Notes: generated from the letters alone by a model not told the origin. 64,000 nucleotides of DNA from an uncultured Lachnospiraceae bacterium (GCA_946405185.1 CAMJGH010000003.1:1-64000), one strand, 5' to 3'. Counted from the first letter of the stretch, positions 44,247 through 54,336 are shown. Program-made: numbers and translations.

Positions 44247-45548
44247 ATGGCCCCCATCCCTTACGCGGAGCTGTCGTCCGACGAGCTCAAAGCCATCCGC
44301 AAGGAACTGAAGAAAGAGTACCGCGCGTACCAGTCGCAGGATCTGCGCCTGGACATGAGCCGCGGCAAGCCCTCCCTGGACCAGCTGGATCTGTCCATGG
44401 GACTGATGCAGGTGCTGGCGGACGGTGAGGATCTGACCTGCGAGGACGGCACCGACTGCCGCAACTACGGCGTGCTCGACGGCATCCCCGAGGCCAAGGA
44501 ACTGCTGGCCGAGATGGGTGAAGTCTCGCCCGACGAGGTGATCATCTACGGCAACTCCAGCCTGAACGTCATGTACGATACCATCTCGCGTTCGTACACG
44601 CACGGCGTCATGGGGTCCACCCCCTGGTGCAAACTGCCGCACGTCAAGTGGCTCTGCCCGGTGCCCGGGTACGACCGCCACTTTGCCATCACCGAGTACT
44701 TCGGCATCGAGATGATCAACATCCCCATGACGCCGAACGGCCCGGACATGGATCTGGTGGAGAAGCTCTGCGCCGAGGACGATGCCATCAAGGGCATCTG
44801 GTGCGTGCCGAAATACTCCAATCCGCAGGGCTACACTTACTCGGACGAGACGGTGCGCCGCTTTGCCCGCCTCGAGCCGGCCGCGCGTGACTTCCGCATC
44901 TACTGGGACAACGCCTACAACGTGCATCACCTGGATTTTGACCACCCGGACATCCTGCTGGAGATCCTGGACGAGTGCCGCAAGGCCGGCCATCCGGATC
45001 TGGTGTACAAATTCATGTCCACCAGTAAGATCGGCTTCCCGGGCTCCGGCATCGCCTGCATCTGCACCTCCCCGAACAACCTCGTGGACATCAAGAGGCA
45101 GCTGCGCGTGCAGACCATCGGGCATGACAAAGTGAACCAGCTGCGCAACGTCCGGTACTTTAAGAACATCGACGGCATCATGGAGCACATGAAACTGCAC
45201 GCCCAGTGCCTGCGGCCGCGCTTCGAGATCATCGAGAAGACGCTGCATGAGGGGCTGGACGGCCTGGACATCGGCGAGTGGACGGAGCCGAAGGGCGGGT
45301 ACTTCATCTCGTTCAACTCCATGAACGGGTGCGCCAAGGATATCGTGTCCCGCATGAAGAAGGCGGGCGTGGTGATGACGCCGGCGGGCGCCACCTACCC
45401 CAACGGCAAGGACCCGCATGATTCCAACATCCGCATCGCGCCGTCCTTCCCGCCGCTTGACGACCTGGCGCTGGCCTCGAAGATCTTCTGCTGCTGCGTG
45501 AAACTGTCGGCCAGCAAGAAGATCCTCATGGACCGCGGCGATTATTAA
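44247..45548 (+). CDS. Class I/II aminotransferase (type Ic aspartate aminotransferase-like)
   Basis: LDMSRGKPSLDQLDLSMGLM; YGNSSLNVMYDTISRSYTHG; CVPKYSNPQGYTYSDETVRRFARL; STSKIGFPGSGIACI. Confidence 0.88.
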   Translation: MAPIPYAELSSDELKAIRKELKKEYRAYQSQDLRLDMSRGKPSLDQLDLSMGLMQVLADGEDLTCEDGTDCRNYGVLDGIPEAKELLAEMGEVSPDEVIIYGNSSLNVMYDTISRSYTHGVMGSTPWCKLPHVKWLCPVPGYDRHFAITEYFGIEMINIPMTPNGPDMDLVEKLCAEDDAIKGIWCVPKYSNPQGYTYSDETVRRFARLEPAARDFRIYWDNAYNVHHLDFDHPDILLEILDECRKAGHPDLVYKFMSTSKIGFPGSGIACICTSPNNLVDIKRQLRVQTIGHDKVNQLRNVRYFKNIDGIMEHMKLHAQCLRPRFEIIEKTLHEGLDGLDIGEWTEPKGGYFISFNSMNGCAKDIVSRMKKAGVVMTPAGATYPNGKDPHDSNIRIAPSFPPLDDLALASKIFCCCVKLSASKKILMDRGDY

Positions 45549-45554
45549 ACAGAC

Positions 45555-46427
45555 ATGAACGGATGGCAGACCGCGCTTCTGGCGGCGGCAGCCGTGCTCC
45601 TGCTGATGGCGGGGGCGCGGTCGTACTGGGAGCGCCATCATCTGGTCACGGAAAACGTGTCGGTCCCGGCTGCTGCGCTGGGGCCGGCTTTTGACGGCTT
45701 CCGGGTCGCTTTGCTGGCGGACCTGCACGCGGCTTCCTTCGGGAGCGGGCAGGCGGAGCTGGTCAATGCCGTGAAGATGGCGCATCCGGATCTCATCGTG
45801 TTCGGCGGGGACATGATCACCGCCAAGCACGGCCGCGAGAAAGGCTTTGACGGTCTGGAAGACCTCCTTGCGGGGCTGTCGGGCACCGCGCCCATCCTGG
45901 CGGTGAGCGGCAACCACGAGCCGCGGCTTTCAGATCCCGGGAGGCTGCGGGAACTCTATGACCGTTACGGCGTCACGCCCATCGACGGCCTTACCTGGCA
46001 CCTTTTGCGGGAAGGGAAGACGCTCTCGGTCACCGGTCTGCCGTTTACGGAAGGCCAGTACAAAAAGCTGGCAAAGGCTTCGGGCCTGCAGCCGGAAGAC
46101 TACGCGCGGTGGCTGGCGGACGCCGGGGATTTTGCGGTGCTGGCGGCTCACTCGCCGCTGTGGTTTTCCGAGTATGCGGCGGCCGGTGTGGATCTTACGC
46201 TTTCCGGCCACGTGCACGGCGGCATCATCCGGCTCCCCGGCATCGGCGGGGTGGCCACGCCGCAGTGGCGCTTTTTCTTCCCTTACACGCGCGGGCTGTA
46301 TGCGCGGCCCGGACGGGCGGGAAAGACGGCGTATCTGGCCGTCACCGGCGGGCTTGGCACGCATACGGTCAACCTCCGGCTGGGAAACCCGGCCCATCTT
46401 CTGATCATCACACTGAAAAACGGATGA
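45555..46427 (+). CDS. Membrane-anchored metallophosphoesterase
   Basis: RVALLADLHAASFG; DLIVFGGDMI; AVSGNHEPR; LTLSGHVHGGIIRLPGIGG. Confidence 0.9.
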   Translation: MNGWQTALLAAAAVLLLMAGARSYWERHHLVTENVSVPAAALGPAFDGFRVALLADLHAASFGSGQAELVNAVKMAHPDLIVFGGDMITAKHGREKGFDGLEDLLAGLSGTAPILAVSGNHEPRLSDPGRLRELYDRYGVTPIDGLTWHLLREGKTLSVTGLPFTEGQYKKLAKASGLQPEDYARWLADAGDFAVLAAHSPLWFSEYAAAGVDLTLSGHVHGGIIRLPGIGGVATPQWRFFFPYTRGLYARPGRAGKTAYLAVTGGLGTHTVNLRLGNPAHLLIITLKNG

Positions 46428-46431
46428 GACC

Positions 46432-47208
46432 ATGGCGGTAACGATCAAACTGGACAGCTTTGAAGGCCCGCTGGACCTTCTGCTGCAGCTCATCGAAAAG
46501 AATAAAGTGGACATCTACGACATCCCCATCCGCGAGATCACGGACCAGTATCTGGACGTGCTGGCGCAGATGGGCGATGAGCGTCTGGACGTCATGAGCG
46601 ATTTCTGCGTCATGGCGGCGGAACTGCTTTCCATCAAGGCGCGGATGCTTTTGCCCAAGCCCGAAGAGGAAGAGGAGGAAGACCCGCGCGAGGAACTGGT
46701 GCAGCGGCTGCTGGAGCACAAACTCTACAAGGCGCTGGCGCAGGAGATGCGCAGCTACGAGGAGGAGGGGGAGTACTACCTCTACCACCAGCCGGAGATC
46801 CCCAGGGAAGTGGCCTCCTACCGCGAGCCGGTGGATGTACAGGCGCTCTTCGCGGGGGTGGATCCCGGGAAGCTGCGGGACATCTTCGAGAGTGTCTTAA
46901 AGCGCATGGAAGAGCGCGTGGACCCGGTGCGCAGCCGGTTCGGCACCATAAGACAGGCGAAAGTCCGCCTGACAGACAAGATCAGGCGCGTACAGCAGAT
47001 CGGAAGGGAGAAGCGCCGGTTCTCGTTCCGGCAGCTTCTGGAGGAACAGCCGGACAAACAGTCGCTGGTCCTGACGTTTCTGGCCATCCTCGAGATGATG
47101 AAGGCCGGCCAGATCGAAGCCGTGCAGGAGACGCCGTTCGGCGACATCGACTGCGAGTGGCACGAAGAGGCCGAAGGCATCGATACGGCGGCCCTGGGAG
47201 ATTACTGA
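46432..47208 (+). CDS. scpA: Segregation and condensation protein A
   Basis: FEGPLDLLLQLIEKNKVDIYDIPIREITDQYLDVL...FCVMAAELLSIKARMLLPKP. Confidence 0.95.
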   Translation: MAVTIKLDSFEGPLDLLLQLIEKNKVDIYDIPIREITDQYLDVLAQMGDERLDVMSDFCVMAAELLSIKARMLLPKPEEEEEEDPREELVQRLLEHKLYKALAQEMRSYEEEGEYYLYHQPEIPREVASYREPVDVQALFAGVDPGKLRDIFESVLKRMEERVDPVRSRFGTIRQAKVRLTDKIRRVQQIGREKRRFSFRQLLEEQPDKQSLVLTFLAILEMMKAGQIEAVQETPFGDIDCEWHEEAEGIDTAALGDY

Positions 47209-47225
47209 TATTCGGACGGTGAAGC

Positions 47226-47867
47226 ATGGAAGAGAACAACAAGGCACTCACGGACGCGGAGGCAATGCACGTCATTGAGGCCATACTTTTTGCGATGGGC
47301 GGTTCGGTCGGCACGGAGGATCTGGCGGCGGTGCTGGAACTGCCGGAGGGCAAAGTCCTCGGGCTCATCCACGACATGCAGCGCCTGTATGAAAAACAGA
47401 AGCGCGGCGTGATGATCCGCGAACTGGAGAACGCCGTGCAGATGTGCACGGTGCGCGACGCCTACCCCTGGCTCATCAAGTTGGTCTCGCGGCCCAAAAA
47501 GCCGGTGCTGACGGACACCGTCATGGAGACGCTCTCGATCATCGCCTACAAGCAGCCGGTGACGCGTGCGGACATCGAGCGTATCCGCGGCGTCTCCTCG
47601 GACCATGCTGTCAACCGCCTGGTGGAGTTCGGTCTGGTGGAGGAGAAGGGCCGGCTTGACGCTCCCGGCAAGCCCATCCTCTTCGGGACCACCGAGGAGT
47701 TTCTGCGGCTGTTTGATATCTCCACGCCCAACGACCTGCCGGTAGCGGACGAGGAGATGGTGGAAGAGTTCCGCCGCGAGGCGGAAGACCAGCTGGACGG
47801 CCGCGCACCGGCGCCGCAGGCGGAAGAGGAGGCGGAGGATACGCCTTCGGACGAGGCGGAGGCATGA
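47226..47867 (+). CDS. scpB: Segregation and condensation protein B
   Basis: VIEAILFAMGGSV...KPVLTDTVMETLSIIAYKQPVTRADIERIRGVSSDHAVNRLVEFGLVEEKGRLDAPGKPILFGTTEEFLRLF. Confidence 0.95.
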   Translation: MEENNKALTDAEAMHVIEAILFAMGGSVGTEDLAAVLELPEGKVLGLIHDMQRLYEKQKRGVMIRELENAVQMCTVRDAYPWLIKLVSRPKKPVLTDTVMETLSIIAYKQPVTRADIERIRGVSSDHAVNRLVEFGLVEEKGRLDAPGKPILFGTTEEFLRLFDISTPNDLPVADEEMVEEFRREAEDQLDGRAPAPQAEEEAEDTPSDEAEA

Positions 47868-48541
47868 AGATCATCGCCCGCCTGAGAAACGACTTTCCGG
47901 ACAAGTTCGGCCTGCCGCGCCAGAGCGGCCTGGCCGAAAGCCTGCTGTCCACCGTGGTCATGGAAAAGGAATACGCGGTGCCGGAAGCGTTCCGCGGCAT
48001 CGAGCGGTACGACCGGCTGTGGCTTTTGTGGCTCTTTGACGGGCCGGAAGAAGACGCCTTTTCGCCGACCGTCCGGCCCCCGCGGCTCGGCGGCAACGAG
48101 CGGATGGGCGTTTTTGCCACCCGGTCGCCCAACCGTCCCAACCGCATCGGCATGACCTGCGTGAAGCTGGTGTCGGTGACCGTTACGGAGGACGGGCCGG
48201 TGCTTGTCGTGGCGGGCGCGGATATGAGAGACGGCACGGCCATCGTGGACATCAAGCCGTACGTGGCCTACGCGGACAGCTATCCGGAGGCGGCCGGCGG
48301 GTTTTCTTCGCCGGAGACCGGGAAACTGGAAGTGACCGTGACCTGCCCGTATCCGCCGGAGTGGAGCGAGGCGCAGCGGCAAACGCTCACGGAAGTCCTC
48401 TCGCAGGACCCGCGGCCGGCCTACCAGCATGATCCGGACCGCGTCTACCGCATGCGCTATGCGGGGTATGACGTGGCTTTCCGGACGGACGGAACGACCC
48501 TGACGGTGCTGTCTTTTGATACGGAAACGGGCTGTTTATGA
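47864..48541 (+). CDS. trmO: TrmO/YaeB-family tRNA methyltransferase-like protein
   Basis: IERYDRLWLLWLFD...VRPPRLGGNERMGVFATRSPNRPNRIGMTCVKL...GADMRDGTAIVDIKPYVAYAD. Confidence 0.85.
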   Translation: MKIIARLRNDFPDKFGLPRQSGLAESLLSTVVMEKEYAVPEAFRGIERYDRLWLLWLFDGPEEDAFSPTVRPPRLGGNERMGVFATRSPNRPNRIGMTCVKLVSVTVTEDGPVLVVAGADMRDGTAIVDIKPYVAYADSYPEAAGGFSSPETGKLEVTVTCPYPPEWSEAQRQTLTEVLSQDPRPAYQHDPDRVYRMRYAGYDVAFRTDGTTLTVLSFDTETGCL

Positions 48542-50304
48542 AACTGATCTTGGAGTATCTGAAAAAGTTTCGGGGCGCGGTGATCCTGGCCATGCTCATC
48601 AAACTGTCCGGGACGCTGGGGGAGCTGCTGATCCCCTACATCCTGGAACATCTGATCGACCACGTGGTGCCGGGCAGAAAGCTTCTGCCGGTGCTCCTCT
48701 GGGGCGCGGTGATGCTGGGCCTGGCACTGCTCGTGCGCTTCCTGAACGTCACGGCCAACCGCATGGCCGTCAAAGTCTCGCGTGATTCCACCTACGAGAT
48801 CCGGCAGCGCCTCTTTGAGAAGACGCTGCGTCTTTCCGGCGGGCAGATGGACGCCTTCGGGCTGCCGTCGCTGATCTCCCGCATGACCTCCGATTCCTAC
48901 AACGTTCAGAACTTCATCCGCGCGGGCCAGACCATCGGCATCCGCGCGCCCATCATGCTGGTGGGCGGCATCATCATCACGCTGACCATGGATGTGGGGC
49001 TGGCGTCCATCCTGTGCATCATGTCTCCCATCATGCTGGCCATCATCGCGACCATCTCGTGGAAGGGCATCCCGCTGTTCCACCGGGTGCAGCAGGGAAT
49101 GGATGATATCGTCCGCACCATGCGCGAGAACATCACCGGCATCCGCGTGGTGAAGGCTCTCTCGCGCGAGCCGCACGAGGTGGAGCGCTTCCGGGCGGTC
49201 AACGAGGAGATGACGAAACGCGACCTGCGCGCGTCCGTCCTGATGGCGCTGCCGGGGCCCATCATGCAGCTGTTCTTAAACGGCGGGCTGACGTTGGTGG
49301 TGCTCATCGGTGCAAGACGCGTGAACGCCGGCGTCACGGAGCCCGGCGTCATCCTGGCCTTTCTCACTTATTTCAATATGATCCTGATGGGCGTCATGGC
49401 CTTGAACCGCGTGTTCATCATGATGAGCCGCGCCAACGCCTCGGCAGGCCGCATCGCCGCGGTCATCGACGCGCCGGAAGAACTGCTGCCGCTGCCGGAA
49501 GAGGAAGCCGCGCACACCGAAAAAGAAGGCTTCATCGTGTTTGACGATGTCACCTTCTCCTACGGCGAAGAGGAAGAAACGGAAGACAAACAGGAAGCCT
49601 TCGCCGGCGAAGGGCGGCACGCCTGCCTTTCGCACATCGACTTTGCCATGAAAAAGGGCGGGTCGCTCGGCATCATCGGCGCCACCGGCTCCGGGAAGAC
49701 CTCCCTCATCAATCTGCTGATGCGCTTTTACGAGGCGGATGAAGGGGCGGTGTTCGTGGACGGCAAGGACGTGCGCACCTACGCCTGCGATGACCTGCGC
49801 CGGCGCTTCGGCGTGGTCTTCCAGAACGACGTGATCTTTGCGGACACCCTGCGCGAGAACATCGTTTTCGGGCGGGATGTGGACGAGGCGCGCCTGCGCC
49901 AGGCGGCCGAAGAGGCCCAGGCGTACGATTTCATCGATGCCTACGAAGAGAAGTTTGACCACGAGGCCGTCATCCGCGGCGCCAACCTCTCCGGCGGGCA
50001 GAAGCAGCGCGTGCTGATCAGCCGGGCGCTGGCCGGGCATCCGGACATCCTGATCCTGGATGACTCGTCCTCGGCGCTCGACTACCGGACGGACGCCAAC
50101 CTGCGCGCCGCCATCCGGGAAAACTATCCGGACGTGACGCTCATTGTCATCGCCCAGCGGGCTAGTTCCATCATGGCGCTCGATGACATCCTGGTGCTCG
50201 ACGAAGGCCGGGTGATCGGGCACGGCACGCACGAAGAGCTGCAGAAGACCTGCGAAACCTACGCGGAGATCTGCCGCACGCAGATGGGGGAGGTGAGCGC
50301 GTAA
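48538..50304 (+). CDS. ABC transporter ATP-binding/permease protein (half 1)
   Basis: TM region; IIGATGSGKTSLINLLMRFYEADEG; NLSGGQKQRVLISRALAGHPDILILDDSSSALD. Confidence 0.92.
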   Translation: MKLILEYLKKFRGAVILAMLIKLSGTLGELLIPYILEHLIDHVVPGRKLLPVLLWGAVMLGLALLVRFLNVTANRMAVKVSRDSTYEIRQRLFEKTLRLSGGQMDAFGLPSLISRMTSDSYNVQNFIRAGQTIGIRAPIMLVGGIIITLTMDVGLASILCIMSPIMLAIIATISWKGIPLFHRVQQGMDDIVRTMRENITGIRVVKALSREPHEVERFRAVNEEMTKRDLRASVLMALPGPIMQLFLNGGLTLVVLIGARRVNAGVTEPGVILAFLTYFNMILMGVMALNRVFIMMSRANASAGRIAAVIDAPEELLPLPEEEAAHTEKEGFIVFDDVTFSYGEEEETEDKQEAFAGEGRHACLSHIDFAMKKGGSLGIIGATGSGKTSLINLLMRFYEADEGAVFVDGKDVRTYACDDLRRRFGVVFQNDVIFADTLRENIVFGRDVDEARLRQAAEEAQAYDFIDAYEEKFDHEAVIRGANLSGGQKQRVLISRALAGHPDILILDDSSSALDYRTDANLRAAIRENYPDVTLIVIAQRASSIMALDDILVLDEGRVIGHGTHEELQKTCETYAEICRTQMGEVSA

Positions 50305-52073
50305 TGGCCAGACGGGATTCCGTGATGAAAAAACCGAAGGACGCCCGCGGCGCCCTGAAGCGGCTCGTGCGGTACCTCGGGCCGTTCCTGGCCGTCATCG
50401 GCGTGGTGTTTGTCCTGTGCGTGGCCAGCAACCTCCTGGCGCTCTACGGGCCGAAACTGGCGGGCCTGGCCATCAACGAGGCGGCCGCCGGCAAGGGAAA
50501 AGTGGATTTCGCGAAGGTGTGGTACTACGCCAAACGGATGCTGGCGTGCTACGTGGCCTCTTCCCTGCTTTCGATCGGCATCAGCGTCAGCATGATGACC
50601 GTCAGCAAGCGCATCGCCAACCGCATGCGGGCGGATGTCTTCGCCAAACTCATGAAGCTGCCCGTGGGCTTTTTTGACCGCAATCAGGCGGGCGATATCA
50701 TCAGCCGCGTCAGCTACGACATCGACGTAATCTCCACGTGCCTGGCCACGGACATTACGGCCATCCTGACCTCGCTGGTGACGGTCATCGGATCATTCGT
50801 AATGATGGTGGTCATCTCGCCGCTTCTGGCGCTGACCATGCTCATCACCGTGCCGGCGGCCATCGTCTACACCGCGAAGATGCGGAAGATCACCCAGCCG
50901 CGCTATGTGAAACGCTCCAAAAGCTACGGCACCATGAACGGGTTCGTCGAGGAGATGTTCTCCGGGCAGAAGACCATCGCCGCCTACGCCTACGGGGATC
51001 AGGTGAACGGAAAGTTTGACGGCATCAACGAAACTGCCGCCAATGCCTTCTACGATGCGGAATACTACGGGTGCACCATGGGCCCGACGGTCGGCGCCAT
51101 CAACAACACCGGCCTCGGCCTGATCGCGGTGTTCGGCTCGGTGCTGTTCATGTCCGGGAAGATCACGCTGGGCAACATTTCGTCGTTCGTGCTGTACTCC
51201 CGGAAGTTCTCCGGGCCCATCAACGAGATCGCCAACATCGTCAACGAGCTGTTCTCGGCGCTGGCGGCGGCGGAGCGCGTGTTCGGCCTGCTGGACGAGC
51301 CGGAGGAGAGTGCGGACGCGGAAGGCGCCCACGAGCTGACGGATGTGCGGGGCGAGGTGGATCTGTCCCACGTGGCCTTCGGATACGAAGCCGGCAAGAC
51401 CATCCTGCACGATCTGTCCCTGCACGCGGATGCCGGGAAACTGGTGGCCATCGTCGGCCCGACCGGCGCCGGCAAGACCACCATCATCAATCTGCTGATG
51501 CGCTTCTACGATGCCGATGCCGGGCACATTGCCATCGACGGGCATGACATTTACGAATGCACCCGGAAAAGCGTGCGCGGCGCCTACGCGATGGTGCTGC
51601 AGGATACGTGGGTCTTTTCGGGAACCATCTTCGACAACATCGCCTACGGCAAGGAAGGCGCCACCATGGACGAGGTGGTGGCGGCGGCGAAAGCCGCGCG
51701 CATCCACGGCTTCATCATGAAGCAGCCGAAGGGCTATCAGACGGTGCTCTCGGAGGACGGCGGCAACATTTCCAAGGGGCAAAAGCAATTGCTCACCATC
51801 GCCCGCGCCATGCTTTACAACGCGCCGATGCTCATCCTCGACGAAGCCACCTCCAACGTGGACACCGAGACGGAGCGCGAGATCCAGCGCGCCATGCGGG
51901 AACTGATGAAGGACCGGACATGCTTTGTCATCGCCCACCGGCTGTCCACCATCAAAAACGCCGACTGGATCCTGGTACTCGATCACGGCGACGTGGTGGA
52001 GCAGGGGACGCACGGGAGCCTGCTGGAACAGAAGGGCTTCTATCACAGACTGTACGTTTCTCAATTTGAGTAA
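50304..52073 (+). CDS. ABC transporter ATP-binding/permease protein (half 2)
   Basis: TM region; IVGPTGAGKTTIINLLMRFYDADAG; GNISKGQKQLLTIARAMLYNAPMLILDEATSNVD. Confidence 0.92.
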   Translation: MARRDSVMKKPKDARGALKRLVRYLGPFLAVIGVVFVLCVASNLLALYGPKLAGLAINEAAAGKGKVDFAKVWYYAKRMLACYVASSLLSIGISVSMMTVSKRIANRMRADVFAKLMKLPVGFFDRNQAGDIISRVSYDIDVISTCLATDITAILTSLVTVIGSFVMMVVISPLLALTMLITVPAAIVYTAKMRKITQPRYVKRSKSYGTMNGFVEEMFSGQKTIAAYAYGDQVNGKFDGINETAANAFYDAEYYGCTMGPTVGAINNTGLGLIAVFGSVLFMSGKITLGNISSFVLYSRKFSGPINEIANIVNELFSALAAAERVFGLLDEPEESADAEGAHELTDVRGEVDLSHVAFGYEAGKTILHDLSLHADAGKLVAIVGPTGAGKTTIINLLMRFYDADAGHIAIDGHDIYECTRKSVRGAYAMVLQDTWVFSGTIFDNIAYGKEGATMDEVVAAAKAARIHGFIMKQPKGYQTVLSEDGGNISKGQKQLLTIARAMLYNAPMLILDEATSNVDTETEREIQRAMRELMKDRTCFVIAHRLSTIKNADWILVLDHGDVVEQGTHGSLLEQKGFYHRLYVSQFE

Positions 52074-52079
52074 AGGGGG

Positions 52080-52151
52080 TCATCCTGAGCGAAGGCCGGG
52101 ATCACCTGTCATCCTGAGCGGAGGCCGCAGGCCGGAGCCGAAGGATCCCCC
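52080..52151 (+). repeat. Partial plus full copy of the 'TCATCCTGAGC...GAAGGATCCCC' repeat
   Basis: tcatcctgagcgaaggccgggatcacc then tgtcatcctgagcggaggccgcaggccggagccgaaggatcccc. Confidence 0.75.
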
Positions 52152-52166
52152 AAAAGGAGAACGATC

Positions 52167-53234
52167 ATGCGCGATTTCATCATCCGTACGGAAAAAGACC
52201 TGGAGGCGGCCGTGGAGGAGTGCGGCATCCTGCCGCTCTTCGAAAACCCGCTCGTAGGATTTTCCGTGGAAGAACATGCCGCACCGGAGGTCTGGTTTGC
52301 CGGCGGCGAGGGCATCTGGGAGTGGAAAGGCCCGGTCATTAGGGGCACCGGGTGCGCCTACGGGAAGTTCTTCGGGAACAAGGCGGTGTTCATCAGCCGC
52401 AAATGGTTCCCGGATTTTGCCAACTGGCGGCGTGACGGGTACGATTTCGACGCCCGGTTCGATGATGAGCTGGCTTCCTACGCGGACAAGCGCCTGTACG
52501 ACCTGCTGGACGCCGCCGCCCCGGTGATGAGCGATGAGCTGAAGAAAGCCGGCCGTTACGGAAAGGACGGCAACAAAGGGTTTGAGACCATCCTCACCCG
52601 CCTGCAGGCACAGGGGTACGTGGTGACCAGCGATTTTATCTACCGCAAGGACCGCTTCGGGCACCCCTATGGGTGGGGCGTGGCGCAGTATTCCACGCCG
52701 GAAAAGTTCTTCGGGAAGGCATTTACGGATGCCGTGTACAGACGGCAGCCCGAGGCGTCGTTCGCGCGCATCCTCGCGCATGTGCAGAGCCTCCTGCCGG
52801 ACGAGGATCCGCAGGAAGTAGAGCGGTACCTCACGCGCGGCGCGGGCCGGCCCGAAGGCCGGCGGGACTGGCTGGTGCCCTCCAACCCGAAGTACTTTGA
52901 TGTGGTGAAGGCCTTTGCCGAAAACGAAGTGATCCACTGGAAGCAGGGGAACGACAACATCCGCCCCGGCGACCATGTGTTTTTATACGTAGGCGCGCCG
53001 TACTCGGCCATCCTCTACCACTGCGAGGTGACGGAGACGGACATCCCCTACACCGGGCACAACGAGCACGTGAACATCACCAAGCTCATGATGATCAAAC
53101 GCCTGCAGGTTTTTGACCCGGCGTATCTGAACCGCCCGGTGCTCAAAAACTATGACGTGACGGCCGTACGCAGCACGCGCAGCATGCCGGCCAGGCTGGT
53201 GCGGGATATCCGTGACGGGAGAGTCAAACAATAA
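52167..53234 (+). CDS. AlkZ-related protein fused to a C-terminal EVE/PUA-like domain
   Basis: N-terminal CAYGKFFGNKAVFISRKWFPDFANWRRDGYDFDARFDDE...GFETILTRLQAQGYVVTSDF; C-terminal WLVPSNPKYFDVVKAFAENEVIHWKQGNDNIRPGDHVFLYVGAPYSAILYHCEV. Confidence 0.7.
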   Translation: MRDFIIRTEKDLEAAVEECGILPLFENPLVGFSVEEHAAPEVWFAGGEGIWEWKGPVIRGTGCAYGKFFGNKAVFISRKWFPDFANWRRDGYDFDARFDDELASYADKRLYDLLDAAAPVMSDELKKAGRYGKDGNKGFETILTRLQAQGYVVTSDFIYRKDRFGHPYGWGVAQYSTPEKFFGKAFTDAVYRRQPEASFARILAHVQSLLPDEDPQEVERYLTRGAGRPEGRRDWLVPSNPKYFDVVKAFAENEVIHWKQGNDNIRPGDHVFLYVGAPYSAILYHCEVTETDIPYTGHNEHVNITKLMMIKRLQVFDPAYLNRPVLKNYDVTAVRSTRSMPARLVRDIRDGRVKQ

Positions 53235-53236
53235 AA

Positions 53237-53293
53237 AAGAGGGGACGGCCCTTCCGACTCGCACGTGAGTCCGAAAGGCCGTCCCTCCTCTTA
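53237..53293. terminator. Bidirectional terminator / REP-like palindrome between convergent genes
   Basis: aagaggggacggcccttccgactc-gcacgt-gagtccgaaaggccgtccctcctctt. Confidence 0.65.
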
Positions 53294-54109
53294 TTTCCGG
53301 TGCCGCTCGATGTACGCGTTCAGGCACCCGCCGATCAGCAGAAACTGCAGGCAGTAGTACATCCACATCATGGCTACCATGACCGTGCCGATGTATCCGT
53401 AGGCGCCCCACTTGTCCGAGACGGACACGTACAGGGAGAAAGCCCAGGAGAAGATGACCCACGAGGCGGCGGTAAAAAGGGCCCCCGGCAGCTGGTGCGC
53501 GGCGCGGTGACGCCCGGCCGGCACCCATTTGTACATCAGCCAGAAGACGGCGGTCAGGAGCACCAGTACCACCAGGAAGTGCGCATAGCGCGTGAAGCCG
53601 AACAGAAACTGCACCAGGCGGTTGTCCGGCAGCCGGGCATGGAAGATCCGCATGATCTCGCGGCCGTAGACCAGCACCACGAAGCTGAGGACGATCACGA
53701 TGACGAAGAGCAGCATGTACAGGAGCGCCCGGGCAAAGAAGAGGATGACGTTCTCTTTGCGGGTGACGCCGTAGACGGCGTCCAGCCCCTTCATGACCGC
53801 GCGCATGGCGCTCGAGGCGGACCACAGCGTCAGCACGATGGAGACGGTCAGCGCGGCGCCGCCGTCGCGGTAGATGCCGGAGACGATGGACGAGATCACT
53901 TCATAGACGGACGAGGGCAGGGCGCCCGCCAGCAGCGCCAGCACATCCGCCTCCGTAAACGGCAGATAGCGGATCAGGCTGACCAGGAGCATCAGGATGG
54001 GCACGAGCGACATAAAAAAGAAGTAATCGGCGGCGGCTGCGTGCACGGTCACCTTGCGCTCGCCGATATCGCTGCCGATCTCCGTAAAAAAAGCGATGAT
54101 CTTTTTCAA
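53291..54109 (-). CDS. YihY/virulence factor BrkB family membrane protein
   Basis: AAAADYFFFMSLVPILMLLVSLIRYLPF; LTLWSASSAMRAVMKGLDAVYGV; PGALFTAASWVIFSWAFSLYVS. Confidence 0.9.
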   Translation of the reverse strand: MKKIIAFFTEIGSDIGERKVTVHAAAADYFFFMSLVPILMLLVSLIRYLPFTEADVLALLAGALPSSVYEVISSIVSGIYRDGGAALTVSIVLTLWSASSAMRAVMKGLDAVYGVTRKENVILFFARALLYMLLFVIVIVLSFVVLVYGREIMRIFHARLPDNRLVQFLFGFTRYAHFLVVLVLLTAVFWLMYKWVPAGRHRAAHQLPGALFTAASWVIFSWAFSLYVSVSDKWGAYGYIGTVMVAMMWMYYCLQFLLIGGCLNAYIERHRK

Positions 54110-54273
54110 GAGCCTGCCTCCTTTCAGCAGGGAACCGATGCCTGTATTGTACCCGGAAAGCCGCGGACCCGCAAGAGTGCATCGGGCCGGAAACCACCAT
54201 ATACGGGCTTTTGAAGGCGGCTGACCACAAAGGATAGTACAAAAAGACGTGAAAAAGTCTCAGGGCTTTCGGC

Positions 54274-54302
54274 TTGACAGGCGCACCCCCGGGCCTTATT
54301 AT
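54274..54302 (+). promoter_or_regulatory. Promoter TTGACA-N17-TATTAT
   Basis: ttgaca at 54274-54279, tattat at 54297-54302. Confidence 0.75.
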
Positions 54303-54336
54303 CGATAAGGGCCCGCAAGAGACAGGCAGCATTTCA

